DNA from: Profundibacter amoris
GTDB taxonomy: Bacteria > Pseudomonadota > Alphaproteobacteria > Rhodobacterales > Rhodobacteraceae
Assembly: GCF_003544895.1 (NCBI RefSeq)
Contig: NZ_CP032125.1
Coordinates: 2,742,001 to 2,806,000 of the forward strand
Length of the DNA: 64,000 nucleotides
Direction of reading: 5' to 3'
The notes below the pieces were generated by a model. It was not told the origin of the DNA. It saw only the letters and a list, made by a program, of their open reading frames with translations, and did not search any database. How positions within the stretch are numbered: the first letter of the stretch is position 1; every line of letters starts with the position of its first letter. Shown in pieces: positions 8,425 through 19,491 of the stretch. A program made the translations under genes and the position numbers.

Positions 8425-9004
8425 ATTTCTGCATCAGTTTGCCTTGGGTCATGAAAAACGCAAACACCGCCGCTGTCAGGCCGAACACCTTGAAATTCAC
8501 CCAGGCGTCCGTTGACATCGTGCGCCAGACCACTTCGTTGGCCACGGCCAGCGCCAGAAAAAACAGGGTGATGCGTTTGGTCAGGATCATCCAGCCTTCG
8601 TGTTTTAACGGCATCGCCTCGTCCATCACCAGTTGCAGATAGCTTTGACCGCGCATCAAACCGAAGCCCAGCATACCCGCGAACAACAAATAGATCATCG
8701 TCGGCTTCATTTTGAAAAACCGTTCGTCATTGAACCACACCGACAGCCCCCCGAACACCACCACAATCAGCAATGTCATGATCTGCATGGCCGACAATTT
8801 GCCCGTCAGCCGGTACAAAATGAACGTAGTGAGAGCCAGCAGCGGCACAAACAGCGCCGTAACCACGATAAAGCCGTTATAATCCGTGCCGTTATAGGCA
8901 AACGTCTGGTCCTTCATCCTGCCATAAGCGATGAAGAACACCACGATCGGCCCCAGCTCCAGCGCCAGTTTGACAAAGGGGTTCACTTTTTTCACGTCAC
9001 TCAT
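8399..9004 (-). CDS. yciB: YciB/IspZ-family inner-membrane protein (septation protein A)
   Basis: 201 residues with about six transmembrane segments and family features: L-E-L-G-P-I-V-V-F-F near the N-terminus, a central K-P-T-M-I-Y-L-L-F-A-G segment, W-M-I-L-T-K-R, and the closing V-N-F-K-V-F-G-L-T. The family affects cell division, envelope synthesis and intracellular septation, acting in the inner membrane; its precise biochemistry is unsettled. AAGG precedes the ATG. It follows the EamA transporter gene by 15 bases on the same strand, likely one transcript. Confidence 0.92.
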   Translation of the reverse strand: MSDVKKVNPFVKLALELGPIVVFFIAYGRMKDQTFAYNGTDYNGFIVVTALFVPLLALTTFILYRLTGKLSAMQIMTLLIVVVFGGLSVWFNDERFFKMKPTMIYLLFAGMLGFGLMRGQSYLQLVMDEAMPLKHEGWMILTKRITLFFLALAVANEVVWRTMSTDAWVNFKVFGLTAAVFAFFMTQGKLMQKYAIEEDEV

Positions 9005-9019
9005 GTCAGGCCTTTCGCT

Positions 9020-9925
9020 TTATCCACCCAGTTCAACTATCACAGCCCCCAGCGCAATCAATGCCATAAGCATCAGGCGGCGCGGGCCAACCCGTTCTTT
9101 CAGCATCAACCAGCCGATCAGCGCGGCAAAAACGGTCGAGGTCTCCCGCAGCACCGCCGCCTGCCCGACATTGTCCAGACGGGTGGCCAGAATGATGCCG
9201 CCAAAGCTGAAGTAGGCGATGATGCCGCCGATCAGCCCGCGCAGCAGCAGCGGGCGCAGGGCGGGCGGGTTTTGCATCACACGGTAGCGCAGGGCGGCGA
9301 TGGTGGGCATAAAGAACAACCCGTCGATCATGAAAAACCACGCCAGAAAGGTAAAAGGATCGGTGCTGGCGCGGATGCCATAGGCGTCATAGGTGGTATA
9401 GGTCGAAACCGTCAGCCCGGTTATCACCGCCAGCACCAGCGCCATTTTCAGGGTGTCGCGCCCCACGGTCAGATGGCGCAGATTATAAAGCGCCAGCCCG
9501 TAGATCCCCGCCAGAAGAACCGCCACACCCAGCCATTGCACCGCGTTGAAACGCTCGCCAAACAGCAGCCATGCGCCGATGATCGCAAACAACGGGCCGG
9601 TGCCGCGCACCACGGGGTAAACCACCGTATAGGCGCCGCGTTCATAGGCCATGGCCTGCATGTATTTGTAAAAACAGTGGATAACAAAGGTGATGGCAAA
9701 GATCATCCACATATGCGGCTCGGGCCACGGCACCACGAACAAAACAAACGGCACAGCAATCAGCCCATAGGATATGTCGATCGCCCCGCGCGATAGCCAC
9801 GGATCATGGTTGCCCTTTTGCAAAGCGCCAAAAATAGCGTGCAGCAGTGCCGATCCCAGCGCCAATGCCAGCGCAATCTGGTGACCGGCAGGCGTGCCTT
9901 CCAGCGCGGTGAACCATTCGGTCAT
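9020..9925 (-). CDS. EamA/DMT-superfamily transporter
   Basis: About 300 residues arranged as two five-helix EamA repeats: the first ends in G-V-A-V-L-L-A-G-I-Y-G and the second in F-A-A-L-I-G-W-L-M-L-K-E-R-V-G. Glycine/alanine-rich helices dominate. Such proteins export metabolites or amino acids across the inner membrane; the substrate is not predictable. ATG 9925 is preferred to ATG 9931 because the G-rich ribosome site abuts the latter. It is the first gene of a probable pair with yciB. Confidence 0.85.
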   Translation of the reverse strand: MTEWFTALEGTPAGHQIALALALGSALLHAIFGALQKGNHDPWLSRGAIDISYGLIAVPFVLFVVPWPEPHMWMIFAITFVIHCFYKYMQAMAYERGAYTVVYPVVRGTGPLFAIIGAWLLFGERFNAVQWLGVAVLLAGIYGLALYNLRHLTVGRDTLKMALVLAVITGLTVSTYTTYDAYGIRASTDPFTFLAWFFMIDGLFFMPTIAALRYRVMQNPPALRPLLLRGLIGGIIAYFSFGGIILATRLDNVGQAAVLRETSTVFAALIGWLMLKERVGPRRLMLMALIALGAVIVELGG

Positions 9926-9950
9926 CCGCATCCCCCCAAACCCGGTGGCA

Positions 9951-10898
9951 TCAGTTCACGGCGTCAAACAGGTTGGGGCTATAGCCGGCTTCAATAGAAA
10001 CGCCCTCTAGCATTTGGGCCAGTTTCTGACCGGTTGCCCAAAGTCCAAAGCGCAATATCGGGTACCCTTTGGCCGCTGTCAGATGCAGCAACAAATCCCC
10101 TTTCGGGTCGGGCAAATCCGAAACCAGCCTATTCACAGATGCAAGGTCGTTCCCACTCATCACCTTTGACAGTTCAGTTGCGATATACAGCGTTGCCAGG
10201 GATCTGAACCCATCAATATCCCCATTCGGGATTTTCCCTTTCAACATGGCGACACCCAGCTCCAGCAGCGGGTTCTTTCGGGTGTCGCGGCTGTTGATCA
10301 CGATGGTCAGATTGTCGATTATCAGGGGGAAAACACCAATTTCGGGGCTTTTGGGAAAAGCCGGCGTAACCCCGCGAAGTCTGGCCGACAATCTGGCCGA
10401 GTTTCCATTGTGGAAATCCAGCGAAGCCCCCGCCAGTTCCAGCAGCCCTTTGTCAGCTTGAAAACCAAAATCCAGTGTCGCATCAAATGCGCGCCCGGAC
10501 CGGCCATAATCCACCAAATAATCCCATGCCGGATCATTCGCGGGGGCATTTGTCACCTTCACACCGCGCATTTCCAGTTTTAACTGGTCAGGTAATTGTC
10601 CGTCACTTAGGGGCGCAAGCCCGTTGCGGTTCCATGTTATCCGCTCTATTTTCAGCGTAACACCGGCCCGTTCGGCCACAACATCCACCGATTGAGCATC
10701 GCATTTTCCGATCACCTTGCGGGGGGATGTGGCCGGTTTTATTTCGACTTTGATCAGCTTTGCCAGATCTTCCAGCCCGCCGATGCAGCCTGCGTTGTCC
10801 ATCCGCAGAATGCTTTGCGCGTATCCGCTTGCCGTGGTGGAAAGTAGGACAAACCCGGCCACAACCAGTTTTCTTATCTTGAAATGCACATTCCTCAT
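9951..10898 (-). CDS. Secreted hypothetical protein
   Basis: About 315 residues starting with a clear Sec signal peptide: basic M-R-N-V-H-F-K-I-R-K, a hydrophobic core, and a cleavage site after G-Y-A-Q. The mature part is predicted beta-rich with no motif I can name. AGGGAG precedes ATG 10898 by about five bases, which decides against the longer reading to 10922. It lies 12 bases before the end of ftsY on the same strand but points away from it (ftsY reads toward 10934), so it may sit downstream in the ftsY transcript. Function unknown; periplasmic location is inferred. Confidence 0.75.
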   Translation of the reverse strand: MRNVHFKIRKLVVAGFVLLSTTASGYAQSILRMDNAGCIGGLEDLAKLIKVEIKPATSPRKVIGKCDAQSVDVVAERAGVTLKIERITWNRNGLAPLSDGQLPDQLKLEMRGVKVTNAPANDPAWDYLVDYGRSGRAFDATLDFGFQADKGLLELAGASLDFHNGNSARLSARLRGVTPAFPKSPEIGVFPLIIDNLTIVINSRDTRKNPLLELGVAMLKGKIPNGDIDGFRSLATLYIATELSKVMSGNDLASVNRLVSDLPDPKGDLLLHLTAAKGYPILRFGLWATGQKLAQMLEGVSIEAGYSPNLFDAVN

Positions 10899-10933
10899 TA
10901 CAACTCCCTTTCCGGCCCCCACAGCACTCTACA

Positions 10934-12286
<1,353 letters not shown>

Positions 12287-12358
12287 CGTGCCGGACCCTT
12301 TGTGTTCCTTACCCAACTATTGCACCTTCGCAGCGGATGGAAGGGGCAAGCGTTAAAA

Positions 12359-12994
12359 CTATAGCGCACCCAGCCCCCAAAACAGGCCAATCTGGGCGGC
12401 AATATAGGTGATCCACACGATTTTCCCCGCCCATTTGCGGCGTGGATCATCCGGCGCCAGCACAAAGGTTTCGACCGACAGCACCAGATCGGACAGCACA
12501 AACAGCAGCGCCCCCCACAGGGCGACAATGCGCGCCTCGGGCAGGCCCAGCGCCATAAGACCCATGCCAAGGATGATCACCACATAGCCGCGCACAGGCC
12601 ATTTCAACGCACCGGTATGCGGGCGCAGCCAGATTTCGGTGGAAAGGCCCAACCCCACCATCAGCAGGATCAGCGGCCATTGCGCCAGTTGCGGGCCACT
12701 GCCAAGCGTGGCCATCAACACGATATAGGCGATATGGGCACTGGCAAAGGCCACCATTCCGACCAAAAACGCCCGCTCACCGGGGCGCGACAGGGCCAGA
12801 TCGCCCAGCGCGCTTAACGCCAAACCGGCGACCAGCAACACAGGCGCGCCCTGAAAATACGCCGCCAGCGCAAACAGCGCCACCGGCAGGGTTTTGCGAA
12901 TGCTGCGTGCCCAGCAAACACGCCCCCCCGTGCGCGGCAGGTAAAACACTGCCAAGGCAACACCAAGGGCGAAAAGGGCAGCGGGAAGAAGCAT
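12359..12994 (-). CDS. YhhN/TMEM86-family membrane protein (lysoplasmalogenase-like)
   Basis: About 211 residues with roughly eight hydrophobic helices. Family features are A-L-G-D-L-A-L, the F-L-V-G-M-V-A-F-A-S-A-H-I-A-Y segment, and V-L-S-D-L-V-L-S-V near the C-terminus; the aspartates in G-D and S-D are conserved in YhhN proteins. Animal TMEM86 homologues hydrolyse lysoplasmalogens; the bacterial role is not settled. ATG 12994 is chosen because the longer reading adds non-family sequence. It is divergent from the small secreted-protein gene at 13104. Confidence 0.82.
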   Translation of the reverse strand: MLLPAALFALGVALAVFYLPRTGGRVCWARSIRKTLPVALFALAAYFQGAPVLLVAGLALSALGDLALSRPGERAFLVGMVAFASAHIAYIVLMATLGSGPQLAQWPLILLMVGLGLSTEIWLRPHTGALKWPVRGYVVIILGMGLMALGLPEARIVALWGALLFVLSDLVLSVETFVLAPDDPRRKWAGKIVWITYIAAQIGLFWGLGAL

Positions 12995-13103
12995 ATGCAG
13001 ACCTGCGGTTATTGTGTTTGGCCTGACCCTAGCGCAAATCAGGCCGTGAGGGCTATTGCCTTTTGCCATTGGCCACGGGGGCGGGATGTGGCACACTCCT
13101 GTT

Positions 13104-13505
13104 ATGAAAACGCATTTTCTAACCGTGATCCTGCTTGCCCTGACCGCCGCCCCGCTGGCCGCCCAAACCCCGATGACCGGCGACGAATTCGAGGCCTATT
13201 CCCAAGGAAAGACCCTATTCTTCCGCTATGATGACGACCGCTACGGCGCCGAGGAATATCTGCCCAACCGCCGCGTGCGCTGGTCGTTTCTGGACGGGGA
13301 TTGCAAGAATGGCGAATGGTATGAAGACGGGCAAATGATCTGTTTCGTTTACGAGGACAACCCCGATCCGCAATGCTGGTCGGTTTACGAACAAGGGGAC
13401 GGGTTGATGGCACAGTTTGAGAATGATCCGACCCAGACAACCCTGTTTCAGGTGGAAAAGACGGACGAACCGATGGTTTGTCTGGGGCCGGACGTCGGGG
13501 TTTGA
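13104..13505 (+). CDS. Small secreted protein of unknown function
   Basis: 133 residues with a Sec signal peptide (M-K-T-H-F-L-T-V-I-L-L-A-L-T-A-A-P-L-A-A-Q). The mature ~112 residues are acidic, rich in Tyr/Trp, and hold four Cys, which suits a disulfide-stabilised periplasmic fold. I cannot name the family. ATG 13104 is chosen because it gives a proper signal peptide. It precedes the metallo-hydrolase gene by 58 bases on the same strand. Confidence 0.75.
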   Translation: MKTHFLTVILLALTAAPLAAQTPMTGDEFEAYSQGKTLFFRYDDDRYGAEEYLPNRRVRWSFLDGDCKNGEWYEDGQMICFVYEDNPDPQCWSVYEQGDGLMAQFENDPTQTTLFQVEKTDEPMVCLGPDVGV

Positions 13506-13563
13506 GCCAAGCTTTGACCTCTCTGGTTCAAGTCGGAAAACAGCAATATCAGGAGGAGCACCT

Positions 13564-14259
13564 ATGAATATCATCTGGCTGGGCCATTCGGGCTTTCGCA
13601 TTGAAACCGGCGATCTGGTGTTGTTGATCGACCCGTGGATAACCGGTAACCCCTTGTTCCCCGAAGACCGTCGGGCCGAGGCGATTAAAGGGGCCACGCA
13701 TATCTTTGTCACCCACGGCCATGGCGACCACATCGGCGATACCATTGCAATATCACATGAATTGGGCATCCCTGTGCACGGCATTTACGATTTGATGACC
13801 TGGTGGGGCGAAAAGGAAGAAATCAAAGTGGTCGGCTTTAACAAAGGCGGAACGGTCGATCTGGGTGCGGCACAGGTGACGATGGTCAATGCCACGCATT
13901 CCTCGTCACTGGGCAACGGGGCGGACGGGCCGATCTATGGCGGGCATGAATCCGGTTATGTGATCACCACACCCGACCATGTGGTCTATTTTTCCGGCGA
14001 TACCGATGTAATGGCAGATATGGAAATAATCAACGATCTGCACAAACCCGACATCGGCATTCTGGCCGCAGGCGGATATTTCACTATGGACATGCACCGC
14101 GCGGGCTATGCGGCCAAGAAATTCTTTGATTTCAAAACCGTAATCCCCTGCCACTACCGCACTTTCCCGCTGTTGGCACAATCCGCGGATGAGCTAAAGG
14201 CCGCCTTGCCGGATGTGGATGTGATCGAACCAAAAGTGCTGGAGCCGATCAATTTATAG
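13564..14259 (+). CDS. Metal-dependent hydrolase, UPF0173/metallo-beta-lactamase fold
   Basis: 231 residues, the usual length for UPF0173. It starts directly with the M-N-I-I-W-L-G-H-S strand, carries the metal-binding T-H-G-H-G-D-H-I-G-D motif near residue 55, a second-shell N-A-T-H-S-S-S segment, Y-F-S-G-D-T-D, and the final P-C-H-Y-R-T-F-P histidine. AGGAGG lies 7 bases before the ATG. The family hydrolyses ester or related bonds, but the physiological substrate is unknown. The stop is 6 bases from the end of the convergent xseA. Confidence 0.9.
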   Translation: MNIIWLGHSGFRIETGDLVLLIDPWITGNPLFPEDRRAEAIKGATHIFVTHGHGDHIGDTIAISHELGIPVHGIYDLMTWWGEKEEIKVVGFNKGGTVDLGAAQVTMVNATHSSSLGNGADGPIYGGHESGYVITTPDHVVYFSGDTDVMADMEIINDLHKPDIGILAAGGYFTMDMHRAGYAAKKFFDFKTVIPCHYRTFPLLAQSADELKAALPDVDVIEPKVLEPINL

Positions 14260-14265
14260 GTAGCC

Positions 14266-15750
14266 CTAGAACAGGTTCCCCTGATCCGGCGGTGTTTCTT
14301 TGGGCTTGGCTTTGCGCGGCGCGGCCCCTGCCCCGACGGTATAGCGCCCGTCGGCAAACTCGATCTCAAGTGCCGCCGCCTTTTTCGCGGCCTTGGCCGT
14401 GGTCACCACATCGCCATCCCCGCGCACCACGGCATAGCCACGGTTCAGGGTCTCCTTATAGCCCAGCGTCTGGCGGATACGCTCAAGGGCTTGCAACCGG
14501 TTTCTCCACCCCTCTACCTGCCCCGTTGCCACCCGCGACAGACGGGCTGATATTTGTTCAAACGCATCCTTTTTGCGCCTAATGTCACGGGTCAGCAGGT
14601 CACTGTTCAAACGGCCGGCACGGTCGGCCAGTCTGGACCTGGCCTCGTCCAGCCGCCGCATCAGGGTGGCAGGGCGCAGGCTGCCGCTGACTTCGGAAAG
14701 GCGCAGGCGTTTCACCTGTGCGGCGCGGGTCAGGGCGGCGGGCAGGCGTTCGGTGGCGCGGTCCAGCCGTTGGCGCGGGCTGTCCAGCAGGCTCTCGGGC
14801 CTGGGCAAGGCGCGCGACAAATCCCGCAGGCGCTGTTTGCGCATATCCACCGCCCCCGTGGCGGCGCGGGTCAGGCGGGCGCCCTGTTCCTCGACCCATG
14901 CCAGCAACTCACTGCGCACCGGCACCGCCAGTTCGGCCGCCGCCGTAGGCGTCGGTGCCCGCCGGTCCGAGGCATAGTCGATCAACGTAGTGTCGGTTTC
15001 ATGCCCCACCGCCGAAATCAGCGGAATACCGGATGCCGCTGCCGCACGGGCAACGATTTCCTCGTTGAACCCCCACAGATCCTCGATCGAGCCACCGCCG
15101 CGTGCCACGATCAGCAGATCAGGGCGCGGCAAGGCCCCGCCCGGTGTCATCGCGTTGAACCCTTCAATCGCGCGGGTTACTTCGGGGGCGCATTGCTTGC
15201 CCTGCACCGCCACCGGCCAGATCAGCACCTTGCGCGGGAAACGGTCACGCAAACGGTGCAGAATATCGCGGATCACGGCGCCGGACGGGCTGGTAATCAC
15301 CCCGATCACCTCGGGCAGATAGGGCAGTTCGCGTTTGCGTTCCGGTGCAAACAGCCCTTCGGCCGCCAATGCGGCTTTGCGTTTCTCCAGCATCGCCATC
15401 AGCGCGCCCATGCCGGCGGGGGCGATATCCTCGATCACCATCTGGTATTTCGACTGGCCGCCAAATGTGGTCAGCTTGCCGGTGGCGACCACCTCCATGC
15501 CTTCCTCGGGCTGCACGGCCAGCCGCGCGGCAACCCCCTTCCAGATCACGCCGGACAGCACGTTGCGGTCATCCTTCAGGTCCAGATAGATATGCCCCGA
15601 CCGTGGCCGCGACACCCGCCCGATTTCACCCTTCACCCGCACATGGCCAAAGGTGCCCTCGATCGTGCGCTTCACCGCGCCGGAAATCTCGGTGACGGTA
15701 AATTCGGGGGTGTTTTCGCCCTCGGATGGCTCATCAATCAGGTCGGACAT
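14266..15750 (-). CDS. xseA: Exodeoxyribonuclease VII large subunit
   Basis: 494 residues. An N-terminal OB-fold (V-R-V-K-G-E-I-G-R...G-H-I-Y-L-D-L-K-D) is followed by the catalytic domain with [50 protein letters not shown], then a long Arg-rich coiled coil and the closing G-Y-A-V-V-R. It forms ExoVII with XseB, degrading single-stranded DNA from either end. The start M-S-D-L at 15750 gives the family's usual N-terminus; the longer reading crosses purD's start region. xseB is not in the window. Confidence 0.95.
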   Translation of the reverse strand: MSDLIDEPSEGENTPEFTVTEISGAVKRTIEGTFGHVRVKGEIGRVSRPRSGHIYLDLKDDRNVLSGVIWKGVAARLAVQPEEGMEVVATGKLTTFGGQSKYQMVIEDIAPAGMGALMAMLEKRKAALAAEGLFAPERKRELPYLPEVIGVITSPSGAVIRDILHRLRDRFPRKVLIWPVAVQGKQCAPEVTRAIEGFNAMTPGGALPRPDLLIVARGGGSIEDLWGFNEEIVARAAAASGIPLISAVGHETDTTLIDYASDRRAPTPTAAAELAVPVRSELLAWVEEQGARLTRAATGAVDMRKQRLRDLSRALPRPESLLDSPRQRLDRATERLPAALTRAAQVKRLRLSEVSGSLRPATLMRRLDEARSRLADRAGRLNSDLLTRDIRRKKDAFEQISARLSRVATGQVEGWRNRLQALERIRQTLGYKETLNRGYAVVRGDGDVVTTAKAAKKAAALEIEFADGRYTVGAGAAPRKAKPKETPPDQGNLF

Positions 15751-15820
15751 ATCTGCTCGCTTGTCATATGGTCGGCGCCACCTTAGAACGCGGATCAGCA
15801 AAGGCCAAGCGGGGGACGAT

Positions 15821-17083
15821 ATGAATATCCTTATTCTGGGAAGCGGCGGGCGCGAACATGCGCTGGCCTGGGCGGTGAAACAGAACCCCAAATGCGACCG
15901 GCTGATTGTGGCGCCGGGCAATGCGGGCATCAGTCAGATCGCGGAATGCGCCGATATCGACATCATGGATGGCGGCGCGGTGGTGGAATTTGCCACCGGC
16001 AACGCGGTGGATTTCGTGATCATCGGACCCGAGGCCCCTTTGGCCGCCGGTGTTGCCGACCGGCTGCGCGATGCGGGCATCCTGTGTTTCGGGCCAAGTC
16101 AGGCCGCGGCACAGCTTGAGGCCTCCAAGGCCTTCACCAAGGAAATCTGCGCCGCCGTGAACGCCCCCACCGCCGCCTATGGCCATTTCACCGATGCCGA
16201 GGCCGCCAAGGATTACGTCCGTGAGCAAGGCGCGCCGATTGTGGTCAAGGCCGATGGTCTGGCCGCTGGCAAGGGTGTAATCATGGCGATGGATGTGGAC
16301 ACGGCACTGGCCGCGATTGACGACATGTTCGGCGGCGATTTCGGTGCGGCGGGCGCGGAAGTGGTGATCGAGGAATTTATGGAGGGCGAGGAAGCATCGT
16401 TCTTTGTGCTGTGTGACGGCGAAAACCTGTTGCTGATCGGCACGGCCCAAGACCACAAGCGCGCCTATGACGGGGACAAGGGGCCGAACACCGGCGGCAT
16501 GGGCGCCTATTCCCCCGCGCCGGTGATGACCAACGCGGTGATTGCCAAAACAATGGATGAAATCGTCACCCCGACGATAGCCGAAATGGCGCGGCGCGGG
16601 ATGCCGTTTCAGGGGGTGCTGTTCGTCGGGCTGATGATCAAGGATGGTCAACCGCGTCTGGTGGAATACAACGTGCGCTTTGGCGATCCGGAATGTCAGG
16701 TGCTGATGATGCGGCTGGGGGCGCAGGTGTTTGACCTGCTACAGGCCGCAGCCGAGGGGCGGCTGGATCAGGCACAGGTGAACTGGGCCGATGACCACGC
16801 GCTGACGGTGGTGCTGGCGGCGGATGGCTATCCCGGCGCCTATGAGAAGGGCAGCGTGATTGATGGACTTGACGGCCTGCCCGAGGACAGCACGCATATG
16901 CTGTTCCACGCGGGCACGGCCGAAAAGGACGGGCAGATCATAGCCGTTGGCGGGCGAGTTCTGGCCGCCACAGCGCGCGGCGCGACACTGGCCGAGGCAC
17001 AGGCGCGAGCCTATGCGATGGTGGACAGGATTGACTGGCCGCAAGGGTTTTGCCGGCGCGATATTGGCTGGCGGGCGTTGTAG
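15821..17083 (+). CDS. purD: Phosphoribosylamine-glycine ligase PurD
   Basis: 420 residues of the ATP-grasp family; makes glycinamide ribonucleotide in purine synthesis. It starts with [15 protein letters not shown] and shows the A-P-G-N-A-G-I loop, G-P-E-A-P-L-A-A-G, the ATP-grasp lysine region [31 protein letters not shown], and [17 protein letters not shown] precedes the ATG. Divergent from xseA, with 70 bases between them that must hold both promoters. Confidence 0.96.
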   Translation: MNILILGSGGREHALAWAVKQNPKCDRLIVAPGNAGISQIAECADIDIMDGGAVVEFATGNAVDFVIIGPEAPLAAGVADRLRDAGILCFGPSQAAAQLEASKAFTKEICAAVNAPTAAYGHFTDAEAAKDYVREQGAPIVVKADGLAAGKGVIMAMDVDTALAAIDDMFGGDFGAAGAEVVIEEFMEGEEASFFVLCDGENLLLIGTAQDHKRAYDGDKGPNTGGMGAYSPAPVMTNAVIAKTMDEIVTPTIAEMARRGMPFQGVLFVGLMIKDGQPRLVEYNVRFGDPECQVLMMRLGAQVFDLLQAAAEGRLDQAQVNWADDHALTVVLAADGYPGAYEKGSVIDGLDGLPEDSTHMLFHAGTAEKDGQIIAVGGRVLAATARGATLAEAQARAYAMVDRIDWPQGFCRRDIGWRAL

Positions 17084-17161
17084 GGGCCGAACATTTCGGT
17101 TTAAATCATAAAGGCCAAGATGCAGACCCACGCGCAAAAGACCCGATTAAGGGAATAGAAA

Positions 17162-17530
17162 ATGCCCTCACAAGCTGAATATTTCAAGAATTTCATAAGC
17201 ACTCTCAAAGACCAAAAAGTACTGAATGATCAAGAGATCGAGGAAGCTTTAAAATATCTGGACGGGATAAAAGGTGTTTTCTCAGACAAGTTTTTCATAT
17301 CCGGATACGAGAACCTGGCCTGGTTCATATGTAAAAAATTCATGGTTCAGAGACTGAAAGAATTTATAAAACAAAATACTGAAATGTTGGTCCAAGATAA
17401 AGGTGCAAGGTTTTATTTTGTGCAGGCCCTGCTGGAAAAGCCGGGGATCACCGATCCTGAAAGGAAAGAACTAATTCTTATCGCACCTGAAATCTATCAG
17501 ACGTATTTGCTAGGCCGGTTTTTTCGCTGA
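17162..17530 (+). CDS. Hypothetical helical protein in an AT-rich islet
   Basis: 122 residues, predicted mostly alpha-helical, lysine- and phenylalanine-rich, no signal peptide or motif recognised. AAGGGA lies about 7 bases before the ATG. Codon use is distinctly AT-rich compared with purD before it, which points to recent acquisition. It stands alone; the 166 bases after it hold no gene and no terminator I can recognise. Confidence 0.6.
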   Translation: MPSQAEYFKNFISTLKDQKVLNDQEIEEALKYLDGIKGVFSDKFFISGYENLAWFICKKFMVQRLKEFIKQNTEMLVQDKGARFYFVQALLEKPGITDPERKELILIAPEIYQTYLLGRFFR

Positions 17531-17696
17531 AACATTCCTAGCATAAAAGTAATATCCTACTGGGTCATAATTTCATTTTATACCAACACATCGTGGGACA
17601 TGTCATTTCGTACAATGCTATTATCGGACCTCTAAAATGGTGTGGCTACCAAAGCCCTGACATCGCGCTGAACACAGCGCAGGCCAGACACAGCCC

Positions 17697-18512
17697 CTAC
17701 ATCCGGCACTCCATCGCCCGCTTAAACGAATTCCGCCCCTTGTGCCGACCAATCACAGCACTGCGGATTTCCTTGCCATCAAACACCGAGGCCACGATCT
17801 GGCTCCAGTCCGCATTGGCGGTGATCATCTGCGGCCCCGCCCCGCAATCGCGGATGCCGCCGGAAATATAGGTCTGGCCGATCCGGTGGTTGGTCAACCC
17901 GCCCTGTTCGGCCACTAGGGTCAGCCGGCCATCCCTGTAACGCCAGATTTTCAGCAGCCGCGCCAAATGCGGGCGGTCGATGTAGGCGATCTCGATGTTG
18001 CCGTCGCCATCCAGATCAGCCGCGCCGATCGGGGCCAGCCAGCGGTGGCTGCGGCCGATATGCGGGGTGGCGGTGATTTTCTTCAGCACCCCGTCAACCA
18101 GCCCGTAAACCGCCAGTGACGCCCCCTTGCCGATATCGGTCTCGATCACGATGATTTCGGCGCTGCCATCCCCGTCCAGATCGGCCAGACGCGGGGCGAG
18201 ATCCTCGAACACGCGGGTTTTTGGCAGGGTGATTTCCTCGAATATATAGGGACCATGCGCGGCGGACCCTTGCCGCACATAGGTCAGGCTGCCCCATTCG
18301 ATGTCATCGCCCAGAATACCGTGGTCATAGCGCCGGTTCGGCTGGCCGAAATAGACATGCACACCGGGCAGTAAAATACCCTCGCGGTCCGTTACCCGCC
18401 CATCAACGCAGCCGCCAGCTTCGGACAGGGCCATGCAATGGCCTTCGGGCGCGGCCTGAACCTGTGCCGCGAAAAGCGCCGCAAAGCAAGCGATGAGCGC
18501 CCCCCGCCACAT
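17697..18512 (-). CDS. Secreted FG-GAP/VCBS-type repeat protein
   Basis: 271 residues with a Sec signal peptide ending A-A-Q-V-Q-A-A. Two calcium-binding-like repeats are visible: L-A-D-L-D-G-D-G-S-A-E-I and A-A-D-L-D-G-D-G-N-I-E-I, the core of FG-GAP beta-propeller blades. Five or so Cys suggest periplasmic disulfides. The start is 2 bases past the ferredoxin stop, so it is cotranscribed and probably translationally coupled to it. Its role is unknown; the ferredoxin pairing may be only transcriptional. Confidence 0.78.
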   Translation of the reverse strand: MWRGALIACFAALFAAQVQAAPEGHCMALSEAGGCVDGRVTDREGILLPGVHVYFGQPNRRYDHGILGDDIEWGSLTYVRQGSAAHGPYIFEEITLPKTRVFEDLAPRLADLDGDGSAEIIVIETDIGKGASLAVYGLVDGVLKKITATPHIGRSHRWLAPIGAADLDGDGNIEIAYIDRPHLARLLKIWRYRDGRLTLVAEQGGLTNHRIGQTYISGGIRDCGAGPQMITANADWSQIVASVFDGKEIRSAVIGRHKGRNSFKRAMECRM

Positions 18513-18514
18513 GG

Positions 18515-18853
<339 letters not shown>

Positions 18854-18995
18854 TCAAAGCTTTCGTGCATTTTCTAACCTTGCCAGATAAACCCTGCCAA
18901 GCCGTTTTACCAGAGCCAAGTCAAAACCGCTTTCGCCACAAGGGCCAAGCGGCTAGTATCGCGACCAGTTGCCACAACGAGAACAGGAAACAGGC

Positions 18996-19412
18996 ATGAT
19001 CCGTATCACTGCGCTTATCACGGCCGGCGCCCTGTTTCTGACGGCCTGCCAGACCGGAACGGGGGTGGGCACCATCACCCAGACCGAAACCATAACCCTG
19101 CACAGAACCCGGCCTGCAAACCCGCCCCCCGACACCTGCTGGGCCAGCCAGACCGCCCCGCAAACGGATGGCGATATCTGGTTCCAAACCCCCTGCCCCG
19201 ATGCACTGGACACGGATTTCATCAATACCCTGCAACGGGCGCTCAAGGCGCGGGGCCTGTATGACGGAGAAATTGACGGCACCCTGGGCACAGGCACCCG
19301 AAAGGCCATCCGGACCTATCAGGCCGCGCACGGTCTGGACAGCGATGTGCTGGCGCTGGATGCCGCGCGTCAACTGGGCCTGATCGCCTATCCGCGCCCC
19401 GACAAGGCATAA
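18996..19412 (+). CDS. Peptidoglycan-binding lipoprotein
   Basis: 138 residues. A lipoprotein signal with lipobox L-T-A-C (Cys near residue 18) is followed by a short linker and a PG-binding-1 domain: F-I-N-T-L-Q-R-A-L-K-A-R-G-L-Y-D-G-E-I-D-G-T-L-G-T-G-T-R-K-A-I-R-T-Y-Q. The family binds peptidoglycan non-covalently, so the protein probably links a membrane to the wall. AGGAAACAGGC precedes ATG 18996, favouring it over the longer reading. The ABC exporter gene follows 80 bases later. Confidence 0.85.
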   Translation: MIRITALITAGALFLTACQTGTGVGTITQTETITLHRTRPANPPPDTCWASQTAPQTDGDIWFQTPCPDALDTDFINTLQRALKARGLYDGEIDGTLGTGTRKAIRTYQAAHGLDSDVLALDAARQLGLIAYPRPDKA

Positions 19413-19491
19413 AACGGAGCGCGCCAATGCTTGCACCAAAGCGCGCGGCAAGCTAAGCACAGTGAACAACTGCCCACAGGACAAGGCAACC